Assembly: GCF_000261365.1 (NCBI RefSeq)
Contig: NZ_AJVC01000002.1
Location: forward strand, 310,001 to 374,000
DNA from: Herbaspirillum sp. GW103
GTDB taxonomy: Bacteria > Pseudomonadota > Gammaproteobacteria > Burkholderiales > Burkholderiaceae_D
Length of the DNA: 64,000 nucleotides
Direction: 5' to 3'
Position 1 is the stretch's first letter. Every line of letters begins with the position of its first letter. The notes beneath the pieces are model-generated. The model was not told where the DNA came from and made no database searches. It saw only the letters and a list, made by a program, of their open reading frames with translations. Below, piece after piece: positions 25,053 through 35,351 of this stretch. A program made the position numbers and the translations under genes.

Positions 25053-25106
25053 GGGCAGCCGAATGGACAGTACGACTGAGGCTGCCCGCAATCCCACTCT
25101 TTTTTT
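25053..25106 (+). promoter_or_regulatory. Leader hairpin with T-tract upstream of glyA (possible attenuator)
   Basis: GGGCAGCC (25053-25060) and GGCTGCCC (25080-25087) make a perfect 8-base stem with a 19-base loop; a run of seven T (25100-25106) follows 12 bases later. This is terminator-like but with unusual spacing. A second bulged hairpin, CACCCGGCATG (25136-25146) with CATGCTGCCGGTG (25151-25163), lies nearer the start codon. No known riboswitch consensus was recognised. Confidence 0.4.
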
Positions 25107-25204
25107 CAGGCCCTCATTCGATTTCGGAAGTCGAGCACCCGGCATGTCCGCATGCTGCCGGTGACGCGATCTTCGGCCGCAGCTCATCAATTTGGAGAAA
25201 CACC

Positions 25205-26449
25205 ATGTTTGACAAGAACCAGACTCTCGCGAAAGTCGATCCCGACCTGTGGTCTGCCATCCAGAAGGAAAACACCCGTCAGCAGGATCACATCGAGCTG
25301 ATCGCCTCGGAAAATTACACCTCGCCGGCGGTGATGGAAGCGCAAGGTTCGCAGCTGACCAACAAGTACGCCGAAGGTTATCCGGGCAAGCGCTACTACG
25401 GCGGCTGTGAATTCGTGGACGTGGCCGAGCAGCTGGCCATCGATCGCCTGAAGGCCCTGTTCGGCGCCGAAGCCGCCAACGTGCAACCGAACTCCGGTTC
25501 CCAAGCCAACCAGGGCGTGTTCTTCGCCATGTTGAAGCCGGGCGACACCATCATGGGCATGTCGCTGGCAGAAGGCGGCCACCTGACCCACGGCATGGCA
25601 CTGAACATGTCGGGCAAGTGGTTCAACGTGGTCTCCTACGGCCTGAACGAAAAGGAAGAAATCGACTACGACGCCATGGAACGCCTGGCCCGTGAGAAGA
25701 AGCCCAAGCTGATCATCGCTGGCGCCTCGGCTTACTCGCTGCGTATCGATTTCGAGCGCTTCGCCAAGATCGCCAAGGAAGTCGGTGCCTACTTCATGGT
25801 CGACATGGCCCACTACGCTGGCCTGATCGCAGCCGGCGTGTACCCGAACCCGGTGCCCTTCGCCGACTTCGTCACCTCGACCACCCACAAGTCCCTGCGC
25901 GGCCCGCGCGGTGGCGTGATCCTGATGAAGGCCGAGCACGAGAAGGCCATCAACTCGGCCATCTTCCCCGGTATCCAGGGCGGCCCGCTGATGCACGTCA
26001 TCGCTGCCAAGGCCGTGGCCTTCAAGGAAGCCGCTTCGCCCGAATTCAAGGCGTACCAGCAGCAAGTGGTGAAGAACGCCGACGTGCTGGCCAAGACCCT
26101 GATCAAGCGCGGCCTGCGCATCGTCTCCGGCGGCACCGAGTCGCACGTGATGCTGGTGGACCTGCGCCCGAAGGGCCTGACCGGCAAGGAAGCCGAAGCC
26201 ATCCTGGGTTCGGCCCACATGACCTGCAACAAGAACGGCATCCCCAACGATCCGGAAAAGCCGTTCGTGACCTCCGGCATCCGCCTGGGCAGCCCGGCCA
26301 TGACCACCCGTGGTTTCAAGGAAGCCGAAGCCGAAAAGGTCGGCAACCTCATCGCCGACGTGCTGGACAACCCGCACGATGCCGCCACCATTGAGCGCGT
26401 CAAGGCCGAAGTGAAGAAGCTGACCGAAGCCTTCCCGGTCTACGGCTGA
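25205..26449 (+). CDS. glyA: Serine hydroxymethyltransferase
   Basis: 414 residues, the usual bacterial length. Interconverts serine plus tetrahydrofolate with glycine plus 5,10-methylene-tetrahydrofolate, feeding purine, thymidylate and methionine synthesis. The N-terminal [33 protein letters not shown] and the PLP motif [14 protein letters not shown], with Lys229, are all intact. GGAG lies 8 bases before the ATG. Followed by nrdR on the same strand, an arrangement common in proteobacteria. Confidence 0.97.
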   Translation: MFDKNQTLAKVDPDLWSAIQKENTRQQDHIELIASENYTSPAVMEAQGSQLTNKYAEGYPGKRYYGGCEFVDVAEQLAIDRLKALFGAEAANVQPNSGSQANQGVFFAMLKPGDTIMGMSLAEGGHLTHGMALNMSGKWFNVVSYGLNEKEEIDYDAMERLAREKKPKLIIAGASAYSLRIDFERFAKIAKEVGAYFMVDMAHYAGLIAAGVYPNPVPFADFVTSTTHKSLRGPRGGVILMKAEHEKAINSAIFPGIQGGPLMHVIAAKAVAFKEAASPEFKAYQQQVVKNADVLAKTLIKRGLRIVSGGTESHVMLVDLRPKGLTGKEAEAILGSAHMTCNKNGIPNDPEKPFVTSGIRLGSPAMTTRGFKEAEAEKVGNLIADVLDNPHDAATIERVKAEVKKLTEAFPVYG

Positions 26450-26463
26450 TTGGTGTTGGCAGG

Positions 26464-26555
26464 GCCGGCCCGTTGCGGGCCGGCATGAAGTTTCCTGCCA
26501 ACCTCTGAAAAGTTGAAAAGTTGGTCCTGACGGCGCCCGTTCCTGCGGGCGCCGT
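26464..26555 (+). terminator. Two GC-rich hairpins downstream of glyA
   Basis: GCCGGCCCG (26464-26472)/CGGGCCGGC (26476-26484) and ACGGCGCCCG (26530-26539)/CGGGCGCCGT (26546-26555) are perfect stems in the glyA-nrdR gap. Neither has a T-tract, so they may pause polymerase or stabilise the glyA 3' end rather than fully separate the two genes. Confidence 0.5.
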
Positions 26556-26696
26556 CGCTTATCTGCACTACCATACGATGGTCCTGGCGGCACGGCGATG
26601 CCACACTGCGGGGTTCGCCCTGACCGCGCAGCACCGAAGTCCCGAGGGGTAGCCCTCATTGTCCAGCTTATCCAGCTCAATCACATCACAGCCACC

Positions 26697-27176
26697 ATGA
26701 AGTGCCCATTTTGCAATCACGAAGACACCCCGGTGCTGGATACGCGCCTGTCCGAGGACGGCCATTCGATCCGCCGCCGCCGCCGCTGCGGCAATTGCGA
26801 CAAGCGCTTCACCACCTATGAACGCATCGAGCTGACCATGCCGGTGATCGTCAAGAAGAACGGCAGCCGCACGGAATTCGATCCGGCCAAGCTGCGTGGC
26901 AGTCTCATGCTGGCGCTGCGCAAGCGTCCGGTGTCGGCCGAGGCGGTCGACATGGCCATCCAGAGCATCCAGGACAAGCTGCTGCAAAGCGGCGAGCGTG
27001 AAGTGGTGTCGGGGCAGGTGGGGGAATTGGTGATGCGCGAATTGAAGCGCCTGGACAAGATTGCCTACATCCGCTTTGCCTCGGTCTACAAGAGTTTCGA
27101 GGACGTGACCGAATTCCAGGATGCCATCGATGAAGTAGGGATGGAGCGCAAGGCCGCGAAGAAGCGCGAGAGCTGA
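26697..27176 (+). CDS. nrdR: Transcriptional repressor NrdR of ribonucleotide reductase genes
   Basis: 159 residues. The N-terminal zinc ribbon uses [17 protein letters not shown] and [16 protein letters not shown] (CxxC...CxxC); an ATP-cone domain follows ([20 protein letters not shown]). NrdR senses ATP/dATP and represses nrd operons by binding NrdR boxes. The ATG at 26697 gives the exact family N-terminus. Conserved neighbour of glyA. Confidence 0.96.
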   Translation: MKCPFCNHEDTPVLDTRLSEDGHSIRRRRRCGNCDKRFTTYERIELTMPVIVKKNGSRTEFDPAKLRGSLMLALRKRPVSAEAVDMAIQSIQDKLLQSGEREVVSGQVGELVMRELKRLDKIAYIRFASVYKSFEDVTEFQDAIDEVGMERKAAKKRES

Positions 27177-27195
27177 CCCGAGCGGAAAAGGCATA

Positions 27196-27224
27196 AAAAA
27201 ACGGCTGCAGATGCAGCCGTTTTT
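27196..27224. terminator. Bidirectional terminator after nrdR
   Basis: ACGGCTGCA (27201-27209) and TGCAGCCGT (27212-27220), flanked by A-run and T-run, form a classic intrinsic terminator for nrdR. In the other direction it lies just past the predicted 3' end of 6S RNA and could end that transcript. Confidence 0.88.
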
Positions 27225-27235
27225 CTTGAATCAAG

Positions 27236-27403
27236 TCCCGCCTGTGCCGCTGTGCCGGCATCCTGAACCTGACGGTTCAAGTTGGCTGCAGTAGTTCAAT
27301 TTCGGGTTCATCGGACTAGCGACGCTCACGCCCATCGAACAATCCCACAGCCTATGCTCGTAAATGGTTCAAGGAATATATGGCAATCGCGAACACGGCA
27401 GGA
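27236..27403 (-). ncRNA. ssrS: 6S RNA (regulator of sigma-70 RNA polymerase)
   Basis: Recognised by structure and position. On the minus strand the 5' end TCCTGCC (27403-27397) pairs with GGCGGGA at the 3' end (27242-27236), and the stem continues past one bulge. An unpaired central region with CCTTGAACC and TTGAACCGTCAGGTTCAGG follows. The apical arm is GTTCGATGGGC/GTCCGATGAAC. The 3' part resembles the E. coli 6S 3' segment. It lies directly downstream of zapA, the conserved ssrS location, with no protein gene. About 168 nucleotides is close to the usual 180. Ends are approximate. Confidence 0.78.
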
Positions 27404-27409
27404 GTACGA

Positions 27410-27438
27410 AGTCTAACCGATTCATGTTCGTCCTCCAA
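27410..27438 (-). promoter_or_regulatory. Candidate promoter of 6S RNA
   Basis: On the minus strand TTGGAG (27438-27433) and TAGACT (27415-27410) are spaced by 17 bases and place a transcript start near 27403, exactly where the 6S closing stem begins. Independent support for the RNA's 5' end. Confidence 0.65.
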
Positions 27439-27512
27439 GAGCTCTGTCGAAAATAAGTCGACGATTTTGTAACCGGATTTTGGGCAGGTGTTGCGGCGGC
27501 GGCAATAAAGCG

Positions 27513-27538
27513 AAATGGCTGCCCGGGGCAGCCATTTT
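27513..27538 (-). terminator. Hairpin terminator after zapA
   Basis: AAATGGCTGCC and GGCAGCCATTT arms with a very short GC centre lie between the zapA stop at 27592 and the 6S promoter. T-rich flanks are present on both sides. It separates the zapA transcript from 6S RNA. Confidence 0.65.
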
Positions 27539-27591
27539 CTTGACGCGGACGTAAAAGATTTCCGCTGCGAGGTGTCACCGTGCCGTTACGC

Positions 27592-27909
27592 TCAGAACAG
27601 TTTTTCCTGCGGCGCCAGCGCCTGGTCCACCACCTCGGTGAGGGCAGTGATCTGTTGCTGCCACTGGGCAATGGTCAGACCGGCAAAGGGACCTTCGGCG
27701 CGCTGCATGCTCAGCAACTCGGCGGCGATGCCCAGCCCGGCCATCACGGCGATGCGGTCGGTACCCTTGATGCGGCCGGCGTCGCGGATGGCGCGCATCC
27801 TCTGGTCGAGGTAGGCCACGGCATGATGCAGCGCGGCCTGTTCGCCTTCCTGGCAGGCCAGGGTGTAGGACTGGCCCATGATGGTGGCGTTGATCTGGAT
27901 GGTGCTCAT
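27592..27909 (-). CDS. zapA: Cell division protein ZapA
   Basis: 105 residues. Starts MSTIQINATIMGQSYTLAC, the ZapA beta-hairpin head that binds FtsZ, followed by LDQRMRAIRDAGRIKGTDRI and a C-terminal coiled coil. ZapA cross-links FtsZ filaments in the Z ring. Its start overlaps the upstream coiled-coil gene by four bases (ATGA), and 6S RNA lies downstream as in many proteobacteria. Confidence 0.93.
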   Translation of the reverse strand: MSTIQINATIMGQSYTLACQEGEQAALHHAVAYLDQRMRAIRDAGRIKGTDRIAVMAGLGIAAELLSMQRAEGPFAGLTIAQWQQQITALTEVVDQALAPQEKLF

Positions 27910-28139
27910 GCGGCCTCCTCATCGGCCGCAGCCGCTTCTTCCACTTCGGCCACCGGCAGTTGTGCCAGAACGGCGGCCACGCGCTCGTAAGCGTGGTCCA
28001 CGCGCGAGGCGAGGGTGGTGTTGTCTTCGGAGAGCAGTTTGACTTTCCGGCGCAGCTCGGCATTTTCTTCGCGCAGGCCTTGTGCCAGCTTGGCGAGCTG
28101 AGTGACTTTTTCAGCCAGTTGCAGGAATTCGGAACTCAT
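27906..28139 (-). CDS. Small coiled-coil protein, ZapB-like
   Basis: 77 residues, almost entirely a coiled coil with leucine heptads (FLQLAEKVTQLAKLAQGLRE, then ENAELRRKVKLLSED), ending in an acidic Ala/Glu tail. Size, heptads and direct overlap with zapA match the ZapB/DUF904-type partner that bridges ZapA and the Z ring. Sequence similarity in such coiled coils is weak evidence, so the assignment rests mostly on context. Confidence 0.72.
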   Translation of the reverse strand: MSSEFLQLAEKVTQLAKLAQGLREENAELRRKVKLLSEDNTTLASRVDHAYERVAAVLAQLPVAEVEEAAAADEEAA

Positions 28140-28333
28140 GTGTTGATTTGTTCGCAGAGATGGGATGACGCCGGACGCCGCCAGCGCAGGTCAGAGATGT
28201 TCAGGATCACGACGCTTCAATCGCACAATTATAAGCGCATTGCCACGCCACCTGAACAAGAACGGCCGCACACGGCGGCCGGATGGGTTGGTCAGCGCCA
28301 GCGGGGTTTGGTTCCCGGCGTCGCCCCGCCCCG

Positions 28334-29020
28334 CTATTCCTTGCGCCGCGTGGCCTGGCCGTGCATGCGCATGTAGCCCTGCTGCAGCACGAAGTTGTCG
28401 AAGGCCGTCAGCAGCGGGTGATATTTCTCGCTGTTGCGTTCCAGCTGCATCAGCGCATAGCCGGTCGCTTCCAGGGTGGCCAGTTGCTCGGGCTTGTGGG
28501 ACTTGCGGATGGTGTAGCGCGAGGTTGGCGTATCGATCAGCATCATGCGCGGCAGGGCCTGCAGCATGGGGTTTTCGAAGAGCATCTTGCGGCTCTTGCG
28601 CCAGGTGCCGTCGAGAATCACCAGGCGGATGCGCTTGAGCGTCTGCTTCTTGTCCACCATCATGGTGCGCGCATCGAAATAGCGGGTCTCGGGCGTGCAG
28701 ACGTCGTCCGTGTAGAGCAGCACCGGATGCACGGTCTCGCCGGCCGGGACATTGCGCAGGCGGGACGGCGCATGCAGCATCGCTTCCAGTTCCTCCGGAT
28801 CGAACACCGAGCCGACCACCAGCTTGCTGTAGGGCAGGCTCAGGTGCAGCAGCCTGACGCTGTTCTTGGCGTTGCTCACTTCAAGCGGGTGCTGCAGGAT
28901 CAGCACATCGACGGCGTGATCAATGGGGGAGGTCCAGTGGCAGATACATGCCGTCAGCGCGCGTTGGCAGATGGGGCAGAGCAGTCTGCGGGCCAATTGT
29001 TGATCGTGGTTGGAAACCAA
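28334..29020 (-). CDS. tapT: tRNA-uridine aminocarboxypropyltransferase (DTW domain, TapT/YfiP)
   Basis: 228 residues. An N-terminal zinc-type CPICQRALTACIC precedes the DTW domain, whose name-giving motif appears as LVILDGTWRKSRKML. TapT transfers the 3-amino-3-carboxypropyl group of SAM to U47 of tRNA (acp3U). I use the TTG at 29020, which has an AGAAGG about 9 bases upstream; no better ATG precedes the zinc motif. Monocistronic on the minus strand. Confidence 0.88.
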   Translation of the reverse strand: MVSNHDQQLARRLLCPICQRALTACICHWTSPIDHAVDVLILQHPLEVSNAKNSVRLLHLSLPYSKLVVGSVFDPEELEAMLHAPSRLRNVPAGETVHPVLLYTDDVCTPETRYFDARTMMVDKKQTLKRIRLVILDGTWRKSRKMLFENPMLQALPRMMLIDTPTSRYTIRKSHKPEQLATLEATGYALMQLERNSEKYHPLLTAFDNFVLQQGYMRMHGQATRRKE

Positions 29021-29328
29021 AATGTTCAGCCTTCTGTAGTTTAGCGATGGTCACCGTGCAGGGCGGCAGGGGTGCGCGTAGCTTTCTGCGCAGTCCGCCG
29101 CCGTTTGATGAACCCGTTCATCGTGGGCCGTAGATTGGACTTTGTACTGCCATACGTCAATCGACATAAAGCGAAGAAATTCTCGATTTTTGGGGAAAAG
29201 TGGTTGGCATTTTGCTGATTTCGGTTTGCAGCCCTTGCGCTCACCCGTCGCGTGGGAGATTCTGGAAAGCTTTGCTGCTCGCCGCTACCAGCATGGGCTG
29301 ACAAGCCGTGGAGGCTGCCCCGCGGGTG
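29021..29328. other. Intergenic region between recG and tapT
   Basis: 308 bases with no credible gene on either strand; short open frames overlap each other and lack ribosome-binding sites. The AT-rich middle (about 29150-29220) is the likely promoter region for tapT. No obvious recG terminator with a T-tract was seen. Confidence 0.5.
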
Positions 29329-31488
29329 TCACACCTTCAGGAAATCTTCACGTCCGCCGAGCCAGCGGGCCAGATGGCGGTCGACGATGTCTGGTGCGTG
29401 CTGCAACAGGGCCTGGGCGGTATCGCGGGCTTTTTCGACCAGCCATTGATCGGTTGCCAGATCGGCAAAACGCAACATGGCTTCACCCGACTGCCTTGCC
29501 CCGAGGAATTCTCCCGGGCCGCGAATATCCAGATCGCGCCGGGCGATCTCGAAACCGTCGGTGGTTTCGCGCATGGTGGCCAGGCGCTGCTTGGCGGTAC
29601 CACCCAGCGGGCCCTGATAGAGCAGCAGGCAGACGCTGGCCGCCGACCCCCGTCCCACCCGTCCGCGCAACTGGTGCAGTTGCGACAGGCCGAAGCGCTC
29701 GGCATGCTCGATCACCATCAGCGAGGCGTTGGGGACATCCACCCCCACTTCGATGACGGTGGTGGCCACCAGCAGGTGAATGGCGCCACGGCTGAAGCCT
29801 TCCATCACGATCTGTTTTTCCACCGGTTTCATGCGCCCGTGCACCAGCCCGATCTGCAGGTCCGGCAGGGCCGCCGAGAGGGCGGCATGGGTATCGGTCG
29901 CGGTCTGCAATTGCAAAGCCTCGGATTCCTCGATGAGCGGGCAGACCCAGTAGATCTGCTTGCCTTCCAGCGCCGCCGCATGCACCCGTTCGATGACTTC
30001 ATCGCGACGGTTCTGGTCGATCACGCGGGTGACGATGGGCGAGCGCCCTGGCGGCAGTTCATCGATCACCGAGACTTCCAGATCGGCGTAATAGGTCATC
30101 GCCAGGGTGCGCGGAATGGGCGTGGCCGACATCATCAACTGGTGCGGCACGGCGGCCACCTCGCGGTCGGTCGGGTTGAAGCTCTTGTTGCGCAGGGCCA
30201 GACGCTGACCCACGCCGAAGCGGTGTTGCTCGTCCACGATCACCAGCCCGAGGTTCTCGAACTGCACCGTGTCCTGGATCAGTGCATGGGTGCCGATGAC
30301 CAGGCGCGCGGCACCGGATTCGATGTGGGCCAGGGCCTCGATCTTTTCCTTTTTCTTCTGGCTGCCGGAAAGCCAGGCCACACCGACATTGAGCGGCTCC
30401 ATCCAGGCGGCGATCTTGCGGAAGTGCTGTTCGGCCAGGATTTCGGTCGGTGCCATCAGCACCGCCTGGCAGCCGCTGTCGATGGCCTGCGCGGCGGCCA
30501 GCGCGGCCACCACCGTCTTGCCGCTGCCGACATCGCCCTGCAGCAGGCGCTGCATGGGGAAGGACTGGCGCAGGTCGGCGCGGATTTCGTCCAGCACGCG
30601 CTGTTGCGCGCCGGTCAGCTGGAAGGGCAGGACCTTGGTCAGTTCCTCGGTGATGCGGCCGGTCACCGGCAGCGCGCGCGAGGTCTTGGCCCGGCGCGCG
30701 GCCTGGGCGCGTTTGAGCGAGAGCTGCTGGGCCAGCAGTTCGTCGAACTTCATGCGGATCCAGGCGGGATGGGATCGTTCGATCAAGGCGTGCTCGTCCA
30801 CGTCCGGTGGCGGGTTGTGCAGCAGCCGCACGGACGGTTCGAAACCGGCCAGGTTCAGAGTCTCCAGCATCGACGGGGGCAGCGTATCGCTCCAGTCCAG
30901 GCGGCTCATGGCATTGGCGATGGCCTTGCGCAGGTAGGCTTGCGAGAGCCCTTCGCCAGCCGGGTAAACCGGCGTGAGCACGTCCGGCAGCGGAGCGCCT
31001 TCATTGACCACCTTGTAAGAAGGATGGACCATCTCGGCACCGAAAAAGCCATGCCGCAATTCCCCGCGCACCCGTACCCGGGTGCCCTCGGCCAGCTGCT
31101 TGGTCTGGCTGCCGTAGAAGTTGATGAAGCGCATGGTCAATTGCCCGCTGTCGTCGCCGACTGTCACGATCAACTGCCGACGCGGGCGGAACTGCACCTC
31201 GCAGGCTGTCACGACGCCCTCCACCTGCACCGTCTGCAGGCCCCGCAGGGAGGCCTCGGCGATGCTCATGAGAGTGGTTTCATCCTCATAGCGCAGCGGC
31301 AGGTGCAGCACCAGGTCCATGTCGTTGTGCAGGCCCAGCTTGGCCAGCTTGTTTTCGGGCTTGGCGGCGGCCTTGGAAGCGGGAGCGGCTTTTTTCTTCG
31401 AGGCCGGCGGGCTGTTTTTCTTCGCGGTAGCGGGCATGCGGTCGGCGTTGGTTGGACGGAGGGCCATAATGGTTAGCCGCACGCGCAT
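29329..31488 (-). CDS. recG: ATP-dependent DNA helicase RecG
   Basis: 719 residues. The wedge/OB domain (about 60-190) precedes the SF2 helicase core with Walker A GDVGSGKTVVAALAAA (about residue 318), VDEQHRFGVGQR as motif II (DEQH), SATPIPRTLAM (motif III) and QLRGRVGRG (motif VI). RecG reverses stalled replication forks and processes Holliday junctions. The first 50 residues are a Lys/Ala/Pro-rich tail (ASKKKAAPASKAAAKP) not typical of E. coli RecG, and start codons at 31467 or 31437 are also possible. Its promoter region carries a LexA box. Confidence 0.95.
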   Translation of the reverse strand: MRVRLTIMALRPTNADRMPATAKKNSPPASKKKAAPASKAAAKPENKLAKLGLHNDMDLVLHLPLRYEDETTLMSIAEASLRGLQTVQVEGVVTACEVQFRPRRQLIVTVGDDSGQLTMRFINFYGSQTKQLAEGTRVRVRGELRHGFFGAEMVHPSYKVVNEGAPLPDVLTPVYPAGEGLSQAYLRKAIANAMSRLDWSDTLPPSMLETLNLAGFEPSVRLLHNPPPDVDEHALIERSHPAWIRMKFDELLAQQLSLKRAQAARRAKTSRALPVTGRITEELTKVLPFQLTGAQQRVLDEIRADLRQSFPMQRLLQGDVGSGKTVVAALAAAQAIDSGCQAVLMAPTEILAEQHFRKIAAWMEPLNVGVAWLSGSQKKKEKIEALAHIESGAARLVIGTHALIQDTVQFENLGLVIVDEQHRFGVGQRLALRNKSFNPTDREVAAVPHQLMMSATPIPRTLAMTYYADLEVSVIDELPPGRSPIVTRVIDQNRRDEVIERVHAAALEGKQIYWVCPLIEESEALQLQTATDTHAALSAALPDLQIGLVHGRMKPVEKQIVMEGFSRGAIHLLVATTVIEVGVDVPNASLMVIEHAERFGLSQLHQLRGRVGRGSAASVCLLLYQGPLGGTAKQRLATMRETTDGFEIARRDLDIRGPGEFLGARQSGEAMLRFADLATDQWLVEKARDTAQALLQHAPDIVDRHLARWLGGREDFLKV

Positions 31489-31510
31489 ATGGGAAAAACG
31501 CGCAGACAGC

Positions 31511-31537
31511 GTAAAATAGCGGGTTACGCTATTTTAC
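31511..31537. repeat. Perfect 11-base inverted repeat in the recG/queA divergent region
   Basis: GTAAAATAGCG (31511-31521) and CGCTATTTTAC (31527-31537) flank a 5-base centre. It overlaps the candidate recG -10 element and abuts the LexA box. As DNA it could be an operator; as RNA in the recG leader it would form a strong hairpin. Confidence 0.6.
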
Positions 31538-31558
31538 TGTGAATATTTACAGTATCAA
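31531..31558 (-). promoter_or_regulatory. Candidate sigma-70 promoter of recG
   Basis: On the minus strand TTGATA (31558-31553) and TAAAAT (31536-31531) are spaced by 16 bases. A LexA box fills the spacer, so repression would be direct. Confidence 0.55.
31535..31554. promoter_or_regulatory. LexA-binding site (SOS box)
   Basis: TACTGT-N8-ACAGTA, with the AT-rich centre GAATATTT, matches the proteobacterial LexA consensus TACTGT(AT)4ACAGTA at all twelve conserved flank positions. It sits between the -35 and -10 of the candidate recG promoter and about 105 bases upstream of queA. Confidence 0.8.
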
Positions 31559-31660
31559 TCCCGCCGGCAACAGTTCTTGCCCGGGAACGCCCGGCGCCAG
31601 CCCCTCTGCCGCCGCCGCGCGCATCGCCTCCATCATTATTTTGCAAGCTTGTACTCGCGC

Positions 31661-33836
<2,176 letters not shown>

Positions 33837-33869
33837 CGGGCACATCCGCGCTCGGGCGCATCCGGCGCA

Positions 33870-35351
33870 TCAGGCGGCCTCCTCCAGACAGAGCGTGAAG
33901 CGACTGCCGGTACCGACCTGGCTTTGCACGGTGATCGCGCCGCCCATCAGGTTGGCCAGCTTCTGGCTCAGGTACAGACCCTGGCCCATGCCCTCATGCC
34001 TGCGCGAGGCCGTGGCATCGAGCTGGGTGAAGGCGCGAAAGAGTCTTTGCTGGTCATCTTCGCTGATCCCGCAGCCGGTATCACTGACTTCGATCCAGCT
34101 GGTCAGACCGGCCGCGTGGTGCTGCTGGCGCAACTGCACCTGCACCTGGCCGCGTTCGGTGAACTTGATGGCGTTGCCGATCAGGTTCAGCAGGATCTGC
34201 GCCAGTGCACGCCGGTTGGTGTGGATCCGGACTTCACCCGCATAGGGCGCCAGGTCCAGCTGCAAGCCTTTTTTGATCGCTGCCGGACGCAGTGTCGCCA
34301 CGGCATGCTCGATCAGTTCCGAACACAGCAGGTCCTCGGGAATCAGATCGGCGTCCTCGGTTTCCAGGCGCGAGACATCCAGCAGGCCGGTGATCAACGT
34401 GAGCAGGTGCTGGGCACTGTCGTGCACGGTCTGCAACTGTTGCTCCTGCTCGGGGGTGAGCGGCCCGCCCATGCGCGCGAGCAGGATTTCGGTGAAACCC
34501 AGGATGGCATTCAAGGGGGTGCGCAGTTCGTGCGAAGTGTTGGCCAGGAAGCGGTCGCGTGACTGCGCGGCCTCTTGCAGGGCGCGGTTCTTCTCGGCCA
34601 GGTCCCGTTCGATGCGTTTGCGGTCGCTGATGTCGCGCACGGCGATCATGAGGAAGGTCTCGCCCTCGATGACCAGCGGGCTCAGGCTCACGTCGACCGG
34701 AAATTCGCTGCCATTGCGCTTCAGGCCGCACAGCTCTGGCGTGGGATTGCTGGCCGGTCCGGCCTGGCCGCTGAGATAGTCGGCCAGGTTCTGCGCGTGC
34801 ATGGCCAAGAAGCGCTGGGGGATCAGGACATCGATGGCCCGCCCGGTCAGCTCGGCTACCTCCCAGCCGAACAGCTCGCCGGCGCGACGATTGGCCAGCA
34901 CCACGCGGTCCAGTGCGTTGACGACCACGATACCGTCGGGCAGCCAGTCATAGAGCCCGTGGACGCTGGCCGCAATCAGGCTGATGTCGCGCAGGACGGT
35001 GGCCTCGCTGATGTCGCGCTTGCAGGACAGGACGAACTGCGGTGCCCCGCGTTCATCGCGCAACAGCTTGTTGGAAACCGACAGGTGCAGCAGCGAACCA
35101 TCCTTGCGCCGGCGGATGGACTGGCATTCGGCCCGGCCCAGCGCCACCGTATCGGCAAACACCCGCTCTTCCTCGGCGCGTCGCTCGGGCGGCACGATGA
35201 AGTCCGACAGATGCTGGCCCAGCACTTCCTGGGCGGCATAGCCGAAGATCTGCTCGGCGCAGCGGTTCCAGTAGACTACGCCGCCCTGCATATCCATCAG
35301 CACATAGGCGTCCGGCGCTTCACTGAGCAGCAGTTGTTCAAGTTGCTGCAT
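33870..35351 (-). CDS. Cytoplasmic PAS-PAS sensor histidine kinase
   Basis: 493 residues with no membrane span. PAS domain 1 is at about 5-120 (YVLMDMQGGVVYWNRCAEQI), PAS domain 2 at about 135-250 (GIVVVNALDRVVLANRRAGE), HisKA at about 275-340 with phospho-accepting His in ANTSHELRTPLNAIL, and the ATPase at about 385-490 (LNLIGNAIKFTERG, DTGCGISEDDQQRLF, GQGLYLSQKLANLMGG). There is no receiver. It is the last gene of a four-gene overlapping operon and overlaps the HDOD gene by 14 bases, so its partner is probably the HD-GYP regulator in the same operon. Confidence 0.9.
   Translation of the reverse strand: MQQLEQLLLSEAPDAYVLMDMQGGVVYWNRCAEQIFGYAAQEVLGQHLSDFIVPPERRAEEERVFADTVALGRAECQSIRRRKDGSLLHLSVSNKLLRDERGAPQFVLSCKRDISEATVLRDISLIAASVHGLYDWLPDGIVVVNALDRVVLANRRAGELFGWEVAELTGRAIDVLIPQRFLAMHAQNLADYLSGQAGPASNPTPELCGLKRNGSEFPVDVSLSPLVIEGETFLMIAVRDISDRKRIERDLAEKNRALQEAAQSRDRFLANTSHELRTPLNAILGFTEILLARMGGPLTPEQEQQLQTVHDSAQHLLTLITGLLDVSRLETEDADLIPEDLLCSELIEHAVATLRPAAIKKGLQLDLAPYAGEVRIHTNRRALAQILLNLIGNAIKFTERGQVQVQLRQQHHAAGLTSWIEVSDTGCGISEDDQQRLFRAFTQLDATASRRHEGMGQGLYLSQKLANLMGGAITVQSQVGTGSRFTLCLEEAA

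Larger units (their letters stand above)
24707..25204. other. Divergent region and long leader upstream of glyA
   Basis: Holds the ydfG-side ribosome-binding site, a candidate glyA promoter (24924-24952), a hairpin with T-tract (25053-25106) and a second hairpin (25136-25163) just before the glyA ribosome-binding site. An open frame running into glyA from 24887 is not supported as an N-terminal extension. Confidence 0.6.

Noticed and set aside
25053-25106. Glycine or tetrahydrofolate riboswitch in the glyA leader
   Set aside because: The conserved core sequences of these riboswitches could not be located; only simple hairpins are visible, so only an unclassified leader is reported.
24887-25204. 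N-terminal extension of glyA
   Set aside because: SHMT proteins start at the MFDKNQ position with a good ribosome-binding site; the extension has no homologous character.
27369-27671. 100-codon minus-strand open frame over the 6S region
   Set aside because: It runs through the zapA end, the terminator and the 6S promoter and has no protein family character; the RNA explanation is better.
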